36,053 bases of DNA from contig WAMF01000001.1 of the NCBI GenBank assembly GCA_015522475.1, positions 1 through 36,053 of the forward strand, written 5' to 3'. The translations under genes were made by a program, and so were the position numbers. The stretch comes from Microcaldota archaeon (GTDB lineage Archaea; Micrarchaeota; Micrarchaeia; Anstonellales; J096). The notes beneath the pieces are model-generated. The model was given only the letters and a program-made list of their open reading frames with translations. It ran no database searches and was not told where the DNA came from. Positions 17,333-24,222 of the stretch are shown here, in pieces (the stretch's first letter is position 1; each line of letters starts with the position of its first letter).

Positions 17333-18403
17333 TCACTTCTTTATCCTCTTCACGGTGTGAAGAAGAAGAACGGCATTTATGCCCCATGTAGCAAAGAGAT
17401 CGCCTACTAAGCCCGCTAAAGCAACTGCACCTATCTGATAATAGGTCGATATACGGAGGGCTAAAGACACAAGAAACAACACTGTGAATGAAAGAAGGCC
17501 TGTCAACGTCATAGTCGTACCCGTCTTTAATGCAGACCATGCCCTATCTCGTGCATCACCCTCTCTATGCTTAAGCACCCTCATGGTTAGAAGGACGTCT
17601 GTATCCAAAGAATAGCCTATAAGCATAAGAAGTGCAGCAAAGCTCGCCAACGTAAGAGGAATGCCAGCCCAACCCATGAAGCCCGCTGCTATAGTCATAT
17701 CAGAAGCTGCTCCTATAAGCACAGCAAGAGAAGGCGCTACTTCTCTAAAAATAAAGAAAACAAAGATGATTGCTAAAATAGCGGAGGCGATACCTGCTAG
17801 TTTCACCTTTTGAGAGAAGGATTGACTGAGCGTCGGCGTAACTGTTTCAAGCGAGAAGACCTTTCCGATGTGCTTCTCAAGGATGGAAGAAAGACGAGCC
17901 TCATGTGTCTTCCTTAGCACATTCACAGCATCTTCCGCTTCTTTCTCCACCTCAAGGGGCGTCGTGGCATTGTTAGAAATGTTTGCTAGAGAGCAAAGCT
18001 CTGTCAAAGTAGAATTAGCCTTAGCAAGCAACGTAGGATCTTCTTGCCTTCGCTCAACCGTCTTTGCATACTTGCTCAAATAGTTTTTCACCTCGTCTCT
18101 CAGCTGTTCGGCTTTTTGCAACTCTTCTGGCAGAGGGCTTTCTGCTTCTATCCTATAGCCATAAGCTGTTTTGTATTCTAAGACTTTGCTTCCTGTGTAG
18201 CCTGCTTTTTCCAAATCTACCTGTAAAAGAGAAGCATTTATACTGTGGTTTAAATCGGCGACAGCTAGTATACCACCAGTAAACTCCACACCCTTCTTTA
18301 TGTGTGGAATGCTGAAAATGGCCCCTATAAGCATGAGAAGGGCAATAGCCGTTACTACCCAATATGATTTGTTCTTGTAAATATTAAATTTATCTATATC
18401 CAT
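17333..18403 (-). CDS. secF: Protein-export membrane protein SecF
   Basis: 356 residues from ATG 18403 (MDIDKFNIYKNKSYW). The longer open frame reaches 18514, but its first residues are read through the tRNA-Glu gene and cannot be protein-coding. First membrane helix about 14-30, then VEFTGGI, the SecF counterpart of the SecD motif, an extracytoplasmic domain, and five C-terminal helices including SLDTDVLLTMRVLKHREG, the cytoplasmic-loop signature. It is the partner of SecD, encoded next in the same direction. A weak GGGGAT sits before the start. No clear TATA box is placed 25 nt upstream, so expression may depend on transcription through tRNA-Glu. Confidence 0.95.
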   Translation of the reverse strand: MDIDKFNIYKNKSYWVVTAIALLMLIGAIFSIPHIKKGVEFTGGILAVADLNHSINASLLQVDLEKAGYTGSKVLEYKTAYGYRIEAESPLPEELQKAEQLRDEVKNYLSKYAKTVERRQEDPTLLAKANSTLTELCSLANISNNATTPLEVEKEAEDAVNVLRKTHEARLSSILEKHIGKVFSLETVTPTLSQSFSQKVKLAGIASAILAIIFVFFIFREVAPSLAVLIGAASDMTIAAGFMGWAGIPLTLASFAALLMLIGYSLDTDVLLTMRVLKHREGDARDRAWSALKTGTTMTLTGLLSFTVLFLVSLALRISTYYQIGAVALAGLVGDLFATWGINAVLLLHTVKRIKK

Positions 18404-18430
18404 ATGATCCCCTATAGACAACCCATAGAC

Positions 18431-18449
18431 AGCTGAAGACGTTTCAGCT
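18431..18449 (-). other. Hairpin in the tRNA-Glu trailer / secF leader
   Basis: A perfect 7-bp inverted repeat (AGCTGAA, loop ACGTC, TTCAGCT on the minus strand) begins 6 nt after the tRNA-Glu discriminator base. No T-run of terminator length follows, so it is more likely a leader or processing structure than a stop signal. Confidence 0.5.
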
Positions 18450-18455
18450 TTTACA

Positions 18456-18528
18456 TGCTCCGGCCGGGATTTGAACCCGGGTCGCTGGCTCGAGAGGCCA
18501 GCATCCTTGGCCACTAGACGACCGGAGC
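18456..18528 (-). tRNA. tRNA-Glu(CTC)
   Basis: The minus strand folds as a full cloverleaf. The acceptor GCTCCGG pairs with CCGGAGC, the anticodon stem CTGGC/GCCAG holds loop CTCTCGA with anticodon CTC, and the T arm has GGTTCAAATCC. The discriminator is A at 18456 and CCA is not encoded. It lies between hisS and secF on the same strand. A TATA-like TTTTTTAAAG at 18582-18592 would give a leader of about 35 nt. No intron. Confidence 0.95.
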
Positions 18529-18636
18529 TGTTAAGGTTTAACGTCTAAGCTCAGCTGCTTACCTCTACACTCTCCTACAGAGGTTTTTTAAAGTTAACTA
18601 GATGACGCCCAAATCAGCACGCTATTCAACGTCGCT

Positions 18637-19869
18637 TCATTGAGTATACTCAAGCTCCTTTTTGAGCTCATCCACAGCCTCAGTCTGAGAGAGCAGCTTC
18701 TCTTCGCCCGTTTTCATATTACGCAGCTTAATCTTCCCCTCGCTAGCTTCTTTCTCACCAACGAAGACGACAAAAGGATAAGCTTTGGAATCGGCATATT
18801 CAAGCTGCTTCTTCAAGCTACGCTCGCCGTAGTCCATATCTACATCTAAGCCTGCTTTTCTAAGCTTCTCTGCTGTAGAGAAGGCTAGTTCCCATTTCCC
18901 TTTAAACGCCACGACGTAAACAGTGCTAGAGCGTCGTTGAAAAGCTTTTCCTTCTTCTAAAGCAAGTATTCTGTCAAAGCCTACACCCATACCTACTGCA
19001 TAGTCGCCTTTACCATAGAGTTCTAAGAAGTGATCGTAACGGCCTCCACCGATAACAGTAAGGCCTTCCTTGGTCTTGTGCTTAAACTCAAATATGGGCC
19101 CTGTATAGTAATCAAAACCTCGTATGAGGTATGGAGCAAAACGCACTTCTTTTACATAACTCTGTATAAACTCAAGGCCATCTCCAGCATCTGGATCGTA
19201 GTCTCTTATGAAATCGAGAGCAGCCTTCCCTTCGAGGGATATGAGCTCTTCTATGCGAGATAAAGCAGCCTCAGTCAATAGGTTGGCTAGCTGTTCTAAT
19301 ACGGCTTCCTTGCCTATCTTATCCAGCTTATCCATTATGCGGAAAACCTCTTGCCTTCTTTCTTCAAAGCCCTCTTTTTTTGCAAAGCTCTCCAAGAAGT
19401 GACGATCGTTGAGAAGCAAAACATATGGCATGCCCACATGCTCAAGTATTTTTTTGCCCATTGTTAAGAGCTCAACCTCTGCAGTCGGAGAGCCTACACC
19501 AATTATGTCGACATCGGCCTGTATAAACTCTCTGTAGCGCCCTCTCTGCGGCTCCTCATTCCGCCACACCCTATCTATAAGATAACGTTTGAAAGGCTTA
19601 TGGACGTCTAAGTTGGAGGCAAGGGCCCTCCCTAAGCCAACTGTAAGGTCAAAGCGCAAGCCGATTTCTTCCCCTTCAATTCGGAATATTTCGTCCTTTA
19701 TGGCCTCGCCGCTTTTTGCCGTCAAGACATGGAGAAACTCAACAGACGACTCCTCCATGGGCTGAAAACCATAGCTCTCGAACAAGCGCTCTAAGGAGAG
19801 CCTGAACTGCTTTCTCCTCTGGGCTTTGATGGGCCAATAGTCCCTAAAACCTGTCGGTGTTTCTGTCAT
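18637..19869 (-). CDS. hisS: Histidyl-tRNA synthetase
   Basis: 410 residues, a normal length for the family. Class II catalytic core: motif 2 region DRVWRNEEPQRGRYREF (99-115), the histidine-specific RGFDYYTG (250-257) and VIGGGRYDH (272-280). A C-terminal anticodon-binding domain begins near residue 300 (VYVVAFKGKWELAF). The enzyme charges tRNA-His in the cytoplasm. GGTGA five nt before the ATG is the ribosome binding site. TATA-like TTTTAAA near 19945-19952 predicts a leader of about 50 nt. tRNA-Glu and secF follow on the same strand. Confidence 0.97.
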   Translation of the reverse strand: MTETPTGFRDYWPIKAQRRKQFRLSLERLFESYGFQPMEESSVEFLHVLTAKSGEAIKDEIFRIEGEEIGLRFDLTVGLGRALASNLDVHKPFKRYLIDRVWRNEEPQRGRYREFIQADVDIIGVGSPTAEVELLTMGKKILEHVGMPYVLLLNDRHFLESFAKKEGFEERRQEVFRIMDKLDKIGKEAVLEQLANLLTEAALSRIEELISLEGKAALDFIRDYDPDAGDGLEFIQSYVKEVRFAPYLIRGFDYYTGPIFEFKHKTKEGLTVIGGGRYDHFLELYGKGDYAVGMGVGFDRILALEEGKAFQRRSSTVYVVAFKGKWELAFSTAEKLRKAGLDVDMDYGERSLKKQLEYADSKAYPFVVFVGEKEASEGKIKLRNMKTGEEKLLSQTEAVDELKKELEYTQ

Positions 19870-20093
19870 GTACTCACCTACGCCATTATCTTACTTCCCG
19901 AAACCTTTGCTGGCCTAAGTTATAGGGGGTTATTGTATAATAGGTTTAAAATACCTTCTGAAAACGGGAAAATAGACTTTAATTAGGCAAAGGAAAGCAA
20001 CAGCTCCAGAAGACACTTAGAAGGTGCCCAGAAGAGAAAAAGCCTAACACCACATATCCCTTTTTATAATTATCCCCCAATAAAAAGGCAAAA
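19870..20093 (+). promoter_or_regulatory. Divergent promoter region between hisS and tRNA-Ile
   Basis: No gene is visible here. On the minus strand TTTTAAA (about 19945-19952) and ATTATAC (about 19932-19938) are candidate boxes for hisS. On the plus strand TTTTTATAAT at 20071-20080 is a candidate box for tRNA-Ile, which starts at 20094. Confidence 0.4.
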
Positions 20094-20168
20094 GGGCCTG
20101 TAGCTCAGCCTGGCCAGAGCGCTCGCCTGATAAGCGAGAGGTCCTGGGTTCAAATCCCAGCAGGCCCA
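20094..20168 (+). tRNA. tRNA-Ile(GAT)
   Basis: Full cloverleaf: acceptor GGGCCTG/CAGGCCC, D arm GCTC...GAGC, anticodon stem CTCGC/GCGAG with loop CTGATAA and anticodon GAT, T arm CTGGGTTCAAATCCCAG. The discriminator is A at 20168; CCA is not encoded and there is no intron. Two nt after the discriminator begins the double-hairpin element described at 20171. Confidence 0.97.
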
Positions 20169-20170
20169 TA

Positions 20171-20254
20171 GAAACTTTCTTAGAAAGAAAGTTTCATCAA
20201 GGAAGGTTTAAGTGATATAAGTCCTTCTTGGTTGAACTTCTTCCTAAGAAGTTC
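20171..20254 (+). repeat. Double-hairpin tRNA-trailer element, copy A
   Basis: 84 nt directly after tRNA-Ile. Hairpin 1 (20171-20195) has perfect 11-bp arms, GAAACTTTCTT and its complement, with a 3-nt loop. A spacer of 38 nt contains TTTAAGTG and TTCTTGGT. Hairpin 2 (20234-20254) has perfect 9-bp arms GAACTTCTT/AAGAAGTTC around CCT. A second copy with the same order and conserved blocks lies after tRNA-Ala (25449-25531, minus strand). Each begins 2 nt beyond its tRNA. The role is unknown: terminator, trailer processing signal, small RNA or small mobile repeat are all possible. Confidence 0.75.
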
Positions 20255-20260
20255 ACAAAA

Positions 20261-20328
20261 AAGAAGTTTCATTGAGAAAATTCGGGGATATAAGACCCTT
20301 TAAATCAACCTTTCCTCAGGAGGTTTAG
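20261..20328 (+). repeat. Degenerate third unit related to the double-hairpin element
   Basis: After copy A the sequence repeats its middle pattern loosely: AAGTTTCAT, then GGATATAAGACC, then AACCTTTCCTCAGGAGGTT with imperfect hairpin potential. The similarity is weaker than between the two full copies. GATATAAG here could also serve as a TATA-like box for EF-2, although it is about 100 nt from the start codon. Confidence 0.35.
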
Positions 20329-20390
20329 AAGGAGTTTCTCTCCTGGAAAGTTCGAAAAACTCTGATGCTTGTACAAGATGGGTGAAATGT

Positions 20391-22592
20391 ATGGTAAGGA
20401 AGGAAGTTGTTGTAGACGAAGTGCAAAAGATTATGGATGACCTAATCCACGTAAGGAACATAGCGATTGTGGCACATGTAGACCACGGCAAGACGACGCT
20501 TTCAGACTCGCTGGTAGCTAGAGCTGGGCTTATAAGCAAAGAGCTGGCTGGCCAACAGCGCGTCTTGGACTACGACGAGCAGGAGCAAAAAAGAGGTATT
20601 ACTATCAAATCAGCCAACATCAGCCTAGGGTTCTCCTACGAAGGCCACGAGTATCTTATAAATCTTATAGATACACCCGGCCACGTCGACTTTGGAGGTC
20701 ATGTGACGCGAGCTATGAGGGCAGTAGACGGTGTAGTAGTAGTTATCGACGCTGTGGAAGGCGTCATGCCCCAAACAGAAACAGTCCTTAGACAAGCCTT
20801 AAATGAAAGGGCAAAACCCGTCGTCTTCATAAACAAAGTAGATAGGCTCATAAACGAACTTAAGCTGGACTCGGACGCCATGATAAAGAAGCTGGCAAGC
20901 ATCATTGCCACAGTTAATAAGATAATAAGTGCAAACGCTCCAGACCAATTCAGGAAGGACTGGCTCGTCAGCGTCGAAAATGGAAAGGTTGCTATAGGCT
21001 CAGCTTTCCAAAAATGGGCCATAAGCATAAGCAGCATGCAAAAATCGGGCACAAACTTCAAACAGATATATGAGCTTGTTAGAGAAAACAAACTGGACGA
21101 GCTCGTCAAAAAAGCCCCAGTAGATGAAGTTGTCCTCGAGATGGTTGTAAAGCACTTGCCCAATCCAAAGGAAGCCCAAGCGTACCGTGTGCCTAAGTTA
21201 TGGCATGGTGACCTCGAGAGCGAGGAAGGGAAGGCCATGCTTGCCTGCAATAAAGATGGGCCAACAGTCGGTGTCGTCTTTGGCATACACTACGACGAAC
21301 ATGCAGGAGAAGTCGGAGTTGTAAGACTGTTCTCCGGAAAAATAGAAAAAGGCAGCGAGCTTTACATTGCTTCGAAAATGAAGTATGGCAGAGTACAACA
21401 AGTTTCTGTTTACATGGGACCAGATAGAGTGCCTGTCGATAGAATAACAGCCGGAAACATCGGTGCTATAATTGGCCTTAAAGACATGTACGTCGGTGAA
21501 ACAATAAGCTCAAAGCCTGTGGAGCCTTTTGAGCAGATAAAGCACTACTCAGAGCCTGTTGTTACAAAAAGTATAGAAGCCAAAAATCCGAAGGATTTGG
21601 GCAAGCTCATAGAAGTGCTGAGAGCCATTTCAAAGGAAGATCCAACGTTGAAAGTAGAGCTCAATCCCGAAACGGGCGAGCACTTGATAAGCGGCATGGG
21701 TGAGCTCCACTTGGAGATCATCGAATACAAAATTCGCGTTGAGAAAGGCATTGACATAAAGACAAGTCCTCCGATCGTCGTTTACAGAGAGACTATAGAA
21801 AAACCAACGCCAACTATCGAAGGTAAGAGCCCCAACAAGCACAACAAGTTCTACCTGCACGTAGAGCCTTTGTCAGAGAAGCTTCAGAAACTCATAAAGG
21901 AAGGTAAGACTCCTGAAGGCAGAATAAAAGGCACAAAGCCCTCTCAAGCTGTAATAGATGCACTCATTGAAGGTGGAATGAGCAGAGATCAAGCGAAAGG
22001 TGTATGGGACATCTATGCTGGCAATATGTTTGTAGATGCTACAAAGGGTGTTCAATACCTCAACGAAGTTAAAGAGCTCGTCCTTCAATCATTCGAGGAC
22101 GGCATGCACAAAGGGCCACTAGCCCAAGAGAAAGTGGCCAACGTGATGGTTGTATTAGAAGATGCGACGCTCCACGAAGACAACGTCCACAGAGGTCCAG
22201 CACAAATTCTTCCAGCGATCAAGAAGGCTGTATACGCTGGCATGCTAAAAGTAGGCGTAGACCTCTTAGAGCCTAAGCAAAAGCTCCTTATACAAGTGCC
22301 ACACGAATACAGTGGAGCAGTCCTATCACTCGTAAACGGAAAGAGAGGCAAGCTCCTAAACATGGAGCAAGAGGGCGACCTAACGAAAATCGAAGTGATA
22401 ATCCCCGTAGCTGAGACCTTCGGCTTAAGCAATGAGTTAAGAAGCGCAAGTCAGGGAAGAGCTATTTGGTATTCACAATACTATGGATATGAACCTCTAC
22501 CAAAGGAACTGCAGGCCAAGATTGTAAGGCAGATAAGAGAAAGAAAAGGCCTACCCCCAGAGCCACCAAAACCAGAGGACTTCATGGAGTAA
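20391..22592 (+). CDS. fusA: Translation elongation factor EF-2
   Basis: 733 residues from ATG 20391. GGTGA five nt upstream fixes this start; an in-frame GTG at 20382 would include the binding site in the coding sequence. G domain motifs: AHVDHGKTT (28-36), RGITI, DTPGHVDFGGH and NKVD. Domain IV keeps the diphthamide region DATLHEDNVHRGPAQILPA, with the histidine before RG as the modification site. The C-terminus (RQIRERKGLPPEPPKPEDFME) matches archaeal EF-2. It catalyses ribosomal translocation. Length is normal. A stem-loop with T-run follows the stop. Confidence 0.98.
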   Translation: MVRKEVVVDEVQKIMDDLIHVRNIAIVAHVDHGKTTLSDSLVARAGLISKELAGQQRVLDYDEQEQKRGITIKSANISLGFSYEGHEYLINLIDTPGHVDFGGHVTRAMRAVDGVVVVIDAVEGVMPQTETVLRQALNERAKPVVFINKVDRLINELKLDSDAMIKKLASIIATVNKIISANAPDQFRKDWLVSVENGKVAIGSAFQKWAISISSMQKSGTNFKQIYELVRENKLDELVKKAPVDEVVLEMVVKHLPNPKEAQAYRVPKLWHGDLESEEGKAMLACNKDGPTVGVVFGIHYDEHAGEVGVVRLFSGKIEKGSELYIASKMKYGRVQQVSVYMGPDRVPVDRITAGNIGAIIGLKDMYVGETISSKPVEPFEQIKHYSEPVVTKSIEAKNPKDLGKLIEVLRAISKEDPTLKVELNPETGEHLISGMGELHLEIIEYKIRVEKGIDIKTSPPIVVYRETIEKPTPTIEGKSPNKHNKFYLHVEPLSEKLQKLIKEGKTPEGRIKGTKPSQAVIDALIEGGMSRDQAKGVWDIYAGNMFVDATKGVQYLNEVKELVLQSFEDGMHKGPLAQEKVANVMVVLEDATLHEDNVHRGPAQILPAIKKAVYAGMLKVGVDLLEPKQKLLIQVPHEYSGAVLSLVNGKRGKLLNMEQEGDLTKIEVIIPVAETFGLSNELRSASQGRAIWYSQYYGYEPLPKELQAKIVRQIRERKGLPPEPPKPEDFME

Positions 22593-22643
22593 GTGATAAG
22601 CGAAAAGGACAAGTAAAAGTAGCAGAAGTAGAATCGCAAAAGA

Positions 22644-22677
22644 AAGGGTTTCAAGTTTTAAACCCTTCTGCTTTTTT
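22644..22677 (+). terminator. Stem-loop and T-run after EF-2, overlapping the tRNA-Leu promoter
   Basis: AAGGGTTT (22644-22651) and AAACCCTT (22660-22667) form an 8-bp stem with an 8-nt loop, followed by six T at 22672-22677. The loop and 3' arm include TTTTAAA (22656-22662), which is 24-30 nt before tRNA-Leu and may be its TATA box. The same bases may therefore end one transcript and start the next. Confidence 0.5.
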
Positions 22678-22685
22678 ATACTACT

Positions 22686-22806
22686 GCAGGGGTCGCCAAG
22701 TCTGGTCAACGGCGCCGGACTCAAGATCAACGCCAGCTTAAAACAAAGCTGGAAATGGGAGATCCGGTCCCAAGTGGGTTCGTGGGTTCAAATCCCACCC
22801 CCTGCA
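22686..22806 (+). tRNA. tRNA-Leu(CAA) with 36-nt intron
   Basis: The gene is 121 nt; mature tRNA is 85 nt. Acceptor GCAGGGG/CCCCTGC, D arm GCC...GGC, anticodon stem CCGGA/TCCGG with loop CTCAAGA and anticodon CAA. The long variable arm (CCC AAGT GGG) is typical of leucine tRNA. T arm GTGGG/CCCAC. The discriminator is A and CCA is not encoded. The intron sits between positions 37 and 38 at 22726-22761. Positions 34 and 39 are the predicted targets of the sRNA at 25717. Confidence 0.95.
22726..22761 (+). other. tRNA-Leu intron with canonical bulge-helix-bulge
   Basis: A canonical 37/38 intron. CUCA (positions 32-35) pairs with UGGG (22756-22759), including one G:U, to make the 4-bp helix. It is flanked by identical 3-nt bulges AG|A at both splice sites (22724-22726 and 22760-22762). 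The interior has a 7-bp stem CCAGCTT/AAGCTGG. The intron begins ATC, the same three bases as the start of exon 2. Confidence 0.85.
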
Positions 22807-22852
22807 CTTTTCACGCCAGGTATTTCTCACGTCCCCTATTTCTATTCAATTG

Positions 22853-23884
22853 TTAGCTTGCATTAACTGCCCCAATATTTACAATATAATTTTTGCACAT
22901 GGGATCGTCACGTAAATAGGGGCTGAGAAAGAGTTTATAATAACCCAAAAGGGGAACACGGAAGATTACTCTGCCTATCACATCTGTCTTTGAGGGAGGC
23001 TCATTATATAAGCCAGACGCACTGAACTGTATATCGAAGACATTGTTGTTATCGCCCTTTGTAAGATAATATAGTTCGCCGTTCACGTCAATCTCGATTA
23101 TAGCCCTATGTATAATTTGACCAATCTGCCTAAACAACGTCCCCTTCCTTGGCTCGTATACAATGACGTCTGCCAAATTAGAGCTCTTTCTTTTAGGATA
23201 AAGAGGATATGTTTTGCCATTCCATTCGACAGCTGCAACACAAGCTTGCTTTTCTCCATTCTTCCTTATACAGGTTGTATAGTCAAAAAACAGAGGGCCT
23301 AAGCTTTCCTTAAATCTACTGGGCTCTTTATTAAATGCTGAACAGAGAGAAGTAAGTGACGACGTAGACGAAAGTTCTGATTGTTGAAGGCTAGATGGAG
23401 AACAGAGAACATAGAGCGATTGGCCCGAATGGAGAATTGGCCTTCCATCATAATAAACTGTATAATTGTGGCTTATTATCGGTATAAAATCTTTTGGCGA
23501 GATGTTAAAGGCATAGAGCGTGTGGGGCGGGCTCCTGTTGCTTATGATTATGAGATCGCCCCTCTGGATAGAGGGGGCCATAGAGCACGAAACCACCGAG
23601 CTTATAGGTGCGGACGTCGCCAGAATAAAGCCAAGGCCATAGTATATGACAAGCACGACTACAACAAGTATAAAGAGTTCCTTAAGCTCTTCCCTCCAAC
23701 CCACTTGAGAAGCAGATTCTGCAGTATCGACGATGAACGCCACTATAATATAAATACCAACAAGCAAACCCACATAGGGTCTAAAAGAATAAGGGAGTAC
23801 CAGATACAAAACAAGGCCTACTACAAGGACCGCTAACTGATATCTCCCATCGGTAAAAAAACGCTTTAGAGAGGGGTCCAACAT
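22853..23884 (-). CDS. Signal peptidase I, Sec11-like, with large insertion
   Basis: 343 residues. Three N-terminal hydrophobic segments (about 14-31, 35-52, 70-90) precede the catalytic serine, Ser101 in SCSMAPSIQRGD. The second motif is IIHR with His259 in place of the bacterial lysine, followed by LTKGDNNNVFD with Asp278 and Asp284, so this is a Ser-His-Asp Sec11-type enzyme. It cleaves signal peptides from exported proteins at the outer membrane face. Ser and His are about 158 residues apart, against roughly 40 in yeast Sec11. The extra material (about 118-235) contains four cysteines. It starts one nt after the rpoL stop codon, so the two are co-transcribed. tRNA-Leu converges on its 3' end. 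Confidence 0.9.
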   Translation of the reverse strand: MLDPSLKRFFTDGRYQLAVLVVGLVLYLVLPYSFRPYVGLLVGIYIIVAFIVDTAESASQVGWREELKELFILVVVVLVIYYGLGFILATSAPISSVVSCSMAPSIQRGDLIIISNRSPPHTLYAFNISPKDFIPIISHNYTVYYDGRPILHSGQSLYVLCSPSSLQQSELSSTSSLTSLCSAFNKEPSRFKESLGPLFFDYTTCIRKNGEKQACVAAVEWNGKTYPLYPKRKSSNLADVIVYEPRKGTLFRQIGQIIHRAIIEIDVNGELYYLTKGDNNNVFDIQFSASGLYNEPPSKTDVIGRVIFRVPLLGYYKLFLSPYLRDDPMCKNYIVNIGAVNAS

Positions 23885-23885
23885 A

Positions 23886-24170
23886 TTAAAGCTCAGATTC
23901 TTCGGCCTTATCCACGACCTTCTGGATAGCTTTGACTTCTTTCTCTATGTTGCTTATAGCCTCTTCCATTGCATCTACAGGCGAACCTTTTTTGACACGA
24001 ACAAAGAGCTTTGGCTTCGCCACAAGCGGATGCTCCCACTTAGCTGCAGCCATCTCAACGTCTTTCATGCTGTTAAGTTTTTCGGCTATAAGCTCAGTAA
24101 GCGTGGGGTCTAACTCGTCGAGTTCCACTTCAAGCTCTGTCTTTGTCATACGAAGTATAGAGAATTTCAT
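23886..24170 (-). CDS. rpoL: DNA-directed RNA polymerase subunit L (Rpo11)
   Basis: 94 residues from ATG 24170 (MKFSILRMTKTELEVELDE). An in-frame ATG at 24176 would add two residues; the TATA spacing favours 24170. It has the family pattern of a short beta start, HTLTEL-like helix (DPTLTELIAEKLN), the motif KWEHPLVAKPKLFVRVKKG and a C-terminal helix rich in Lys/Glu. RpoL pairs with RpoD to form the assembly platform of archaeal RNA polymerase, like Rpb11-Rpb3. The signal peptidase gene follows after 1 nt. Confidence 0.92.
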   Translation of the reverse strand: MKFSILRMTKTELEVELDELDPTLTELIAEKLNSMKDVEMAAAKWEHPLVAKPKLFVRVKKGSPVDAMEEAISNIEKEVKAIQKVVDKAEESEL

Positions 24171-24192
24171 GGCCATTATTGGAAAGGCAAAC

Positions 24193-24201
24193 TATTTAAA
24201 A
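24193..24201. promoter_or_regulatory. Shared bidirectional TATA box between rpoL and the DUF373 gene
   Basis: TATTTAAAA is nearly symmetric. Its centre at 24197 is 27 nt from the rpoL ATG (24170, minus) and 26 nt from the DUF373 GTG (24223, plus). It is the only TATA-like site in the 52-nt gap, so one box may serve both leaderless transcripts. Confidence 0.6.
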
Positions 24202-24222
24202 CATATTCTCTCAAGTTCTCCT

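Noticed and set aside
18404-18514. N-terminal 37-residue extension of SecF
   Set aside because: It is translated from the tRNA-Glu gene and its trailer; SecF homology begins at MDIDKF.
20171-20254. Double-hairpin repeat as CRISPR or insertion-sequence end
   Set aside because: There are only two full copies far apart, no regular spacers, no transposase and no target duplication visible.
20699-21286. 195-codon minus-strand frame opposite EF-2
   Set aside because: Ser/Thr/Leu-rich antisense shadow of a highly conserved gene.
23381-23836. 151-codon plus-strand frame opposite the signal peptidase
   Set aside because: Shadow of a gene with intact Ser-His-Asp motifs; no start signals.
23886-24170. 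Small acidic protein first taken for EF-1 beta
   Set aside because: The motif EHPLVAKPKLFVRVKKG and overall layout match RNA polymerase subunit L instead.
23932-24222. N-terminal extension of the DUF373 frame
   Set aside because: It is antisense to rpoL; the leaderless GTG at 24223 fits both the family start and the TATA spacing.
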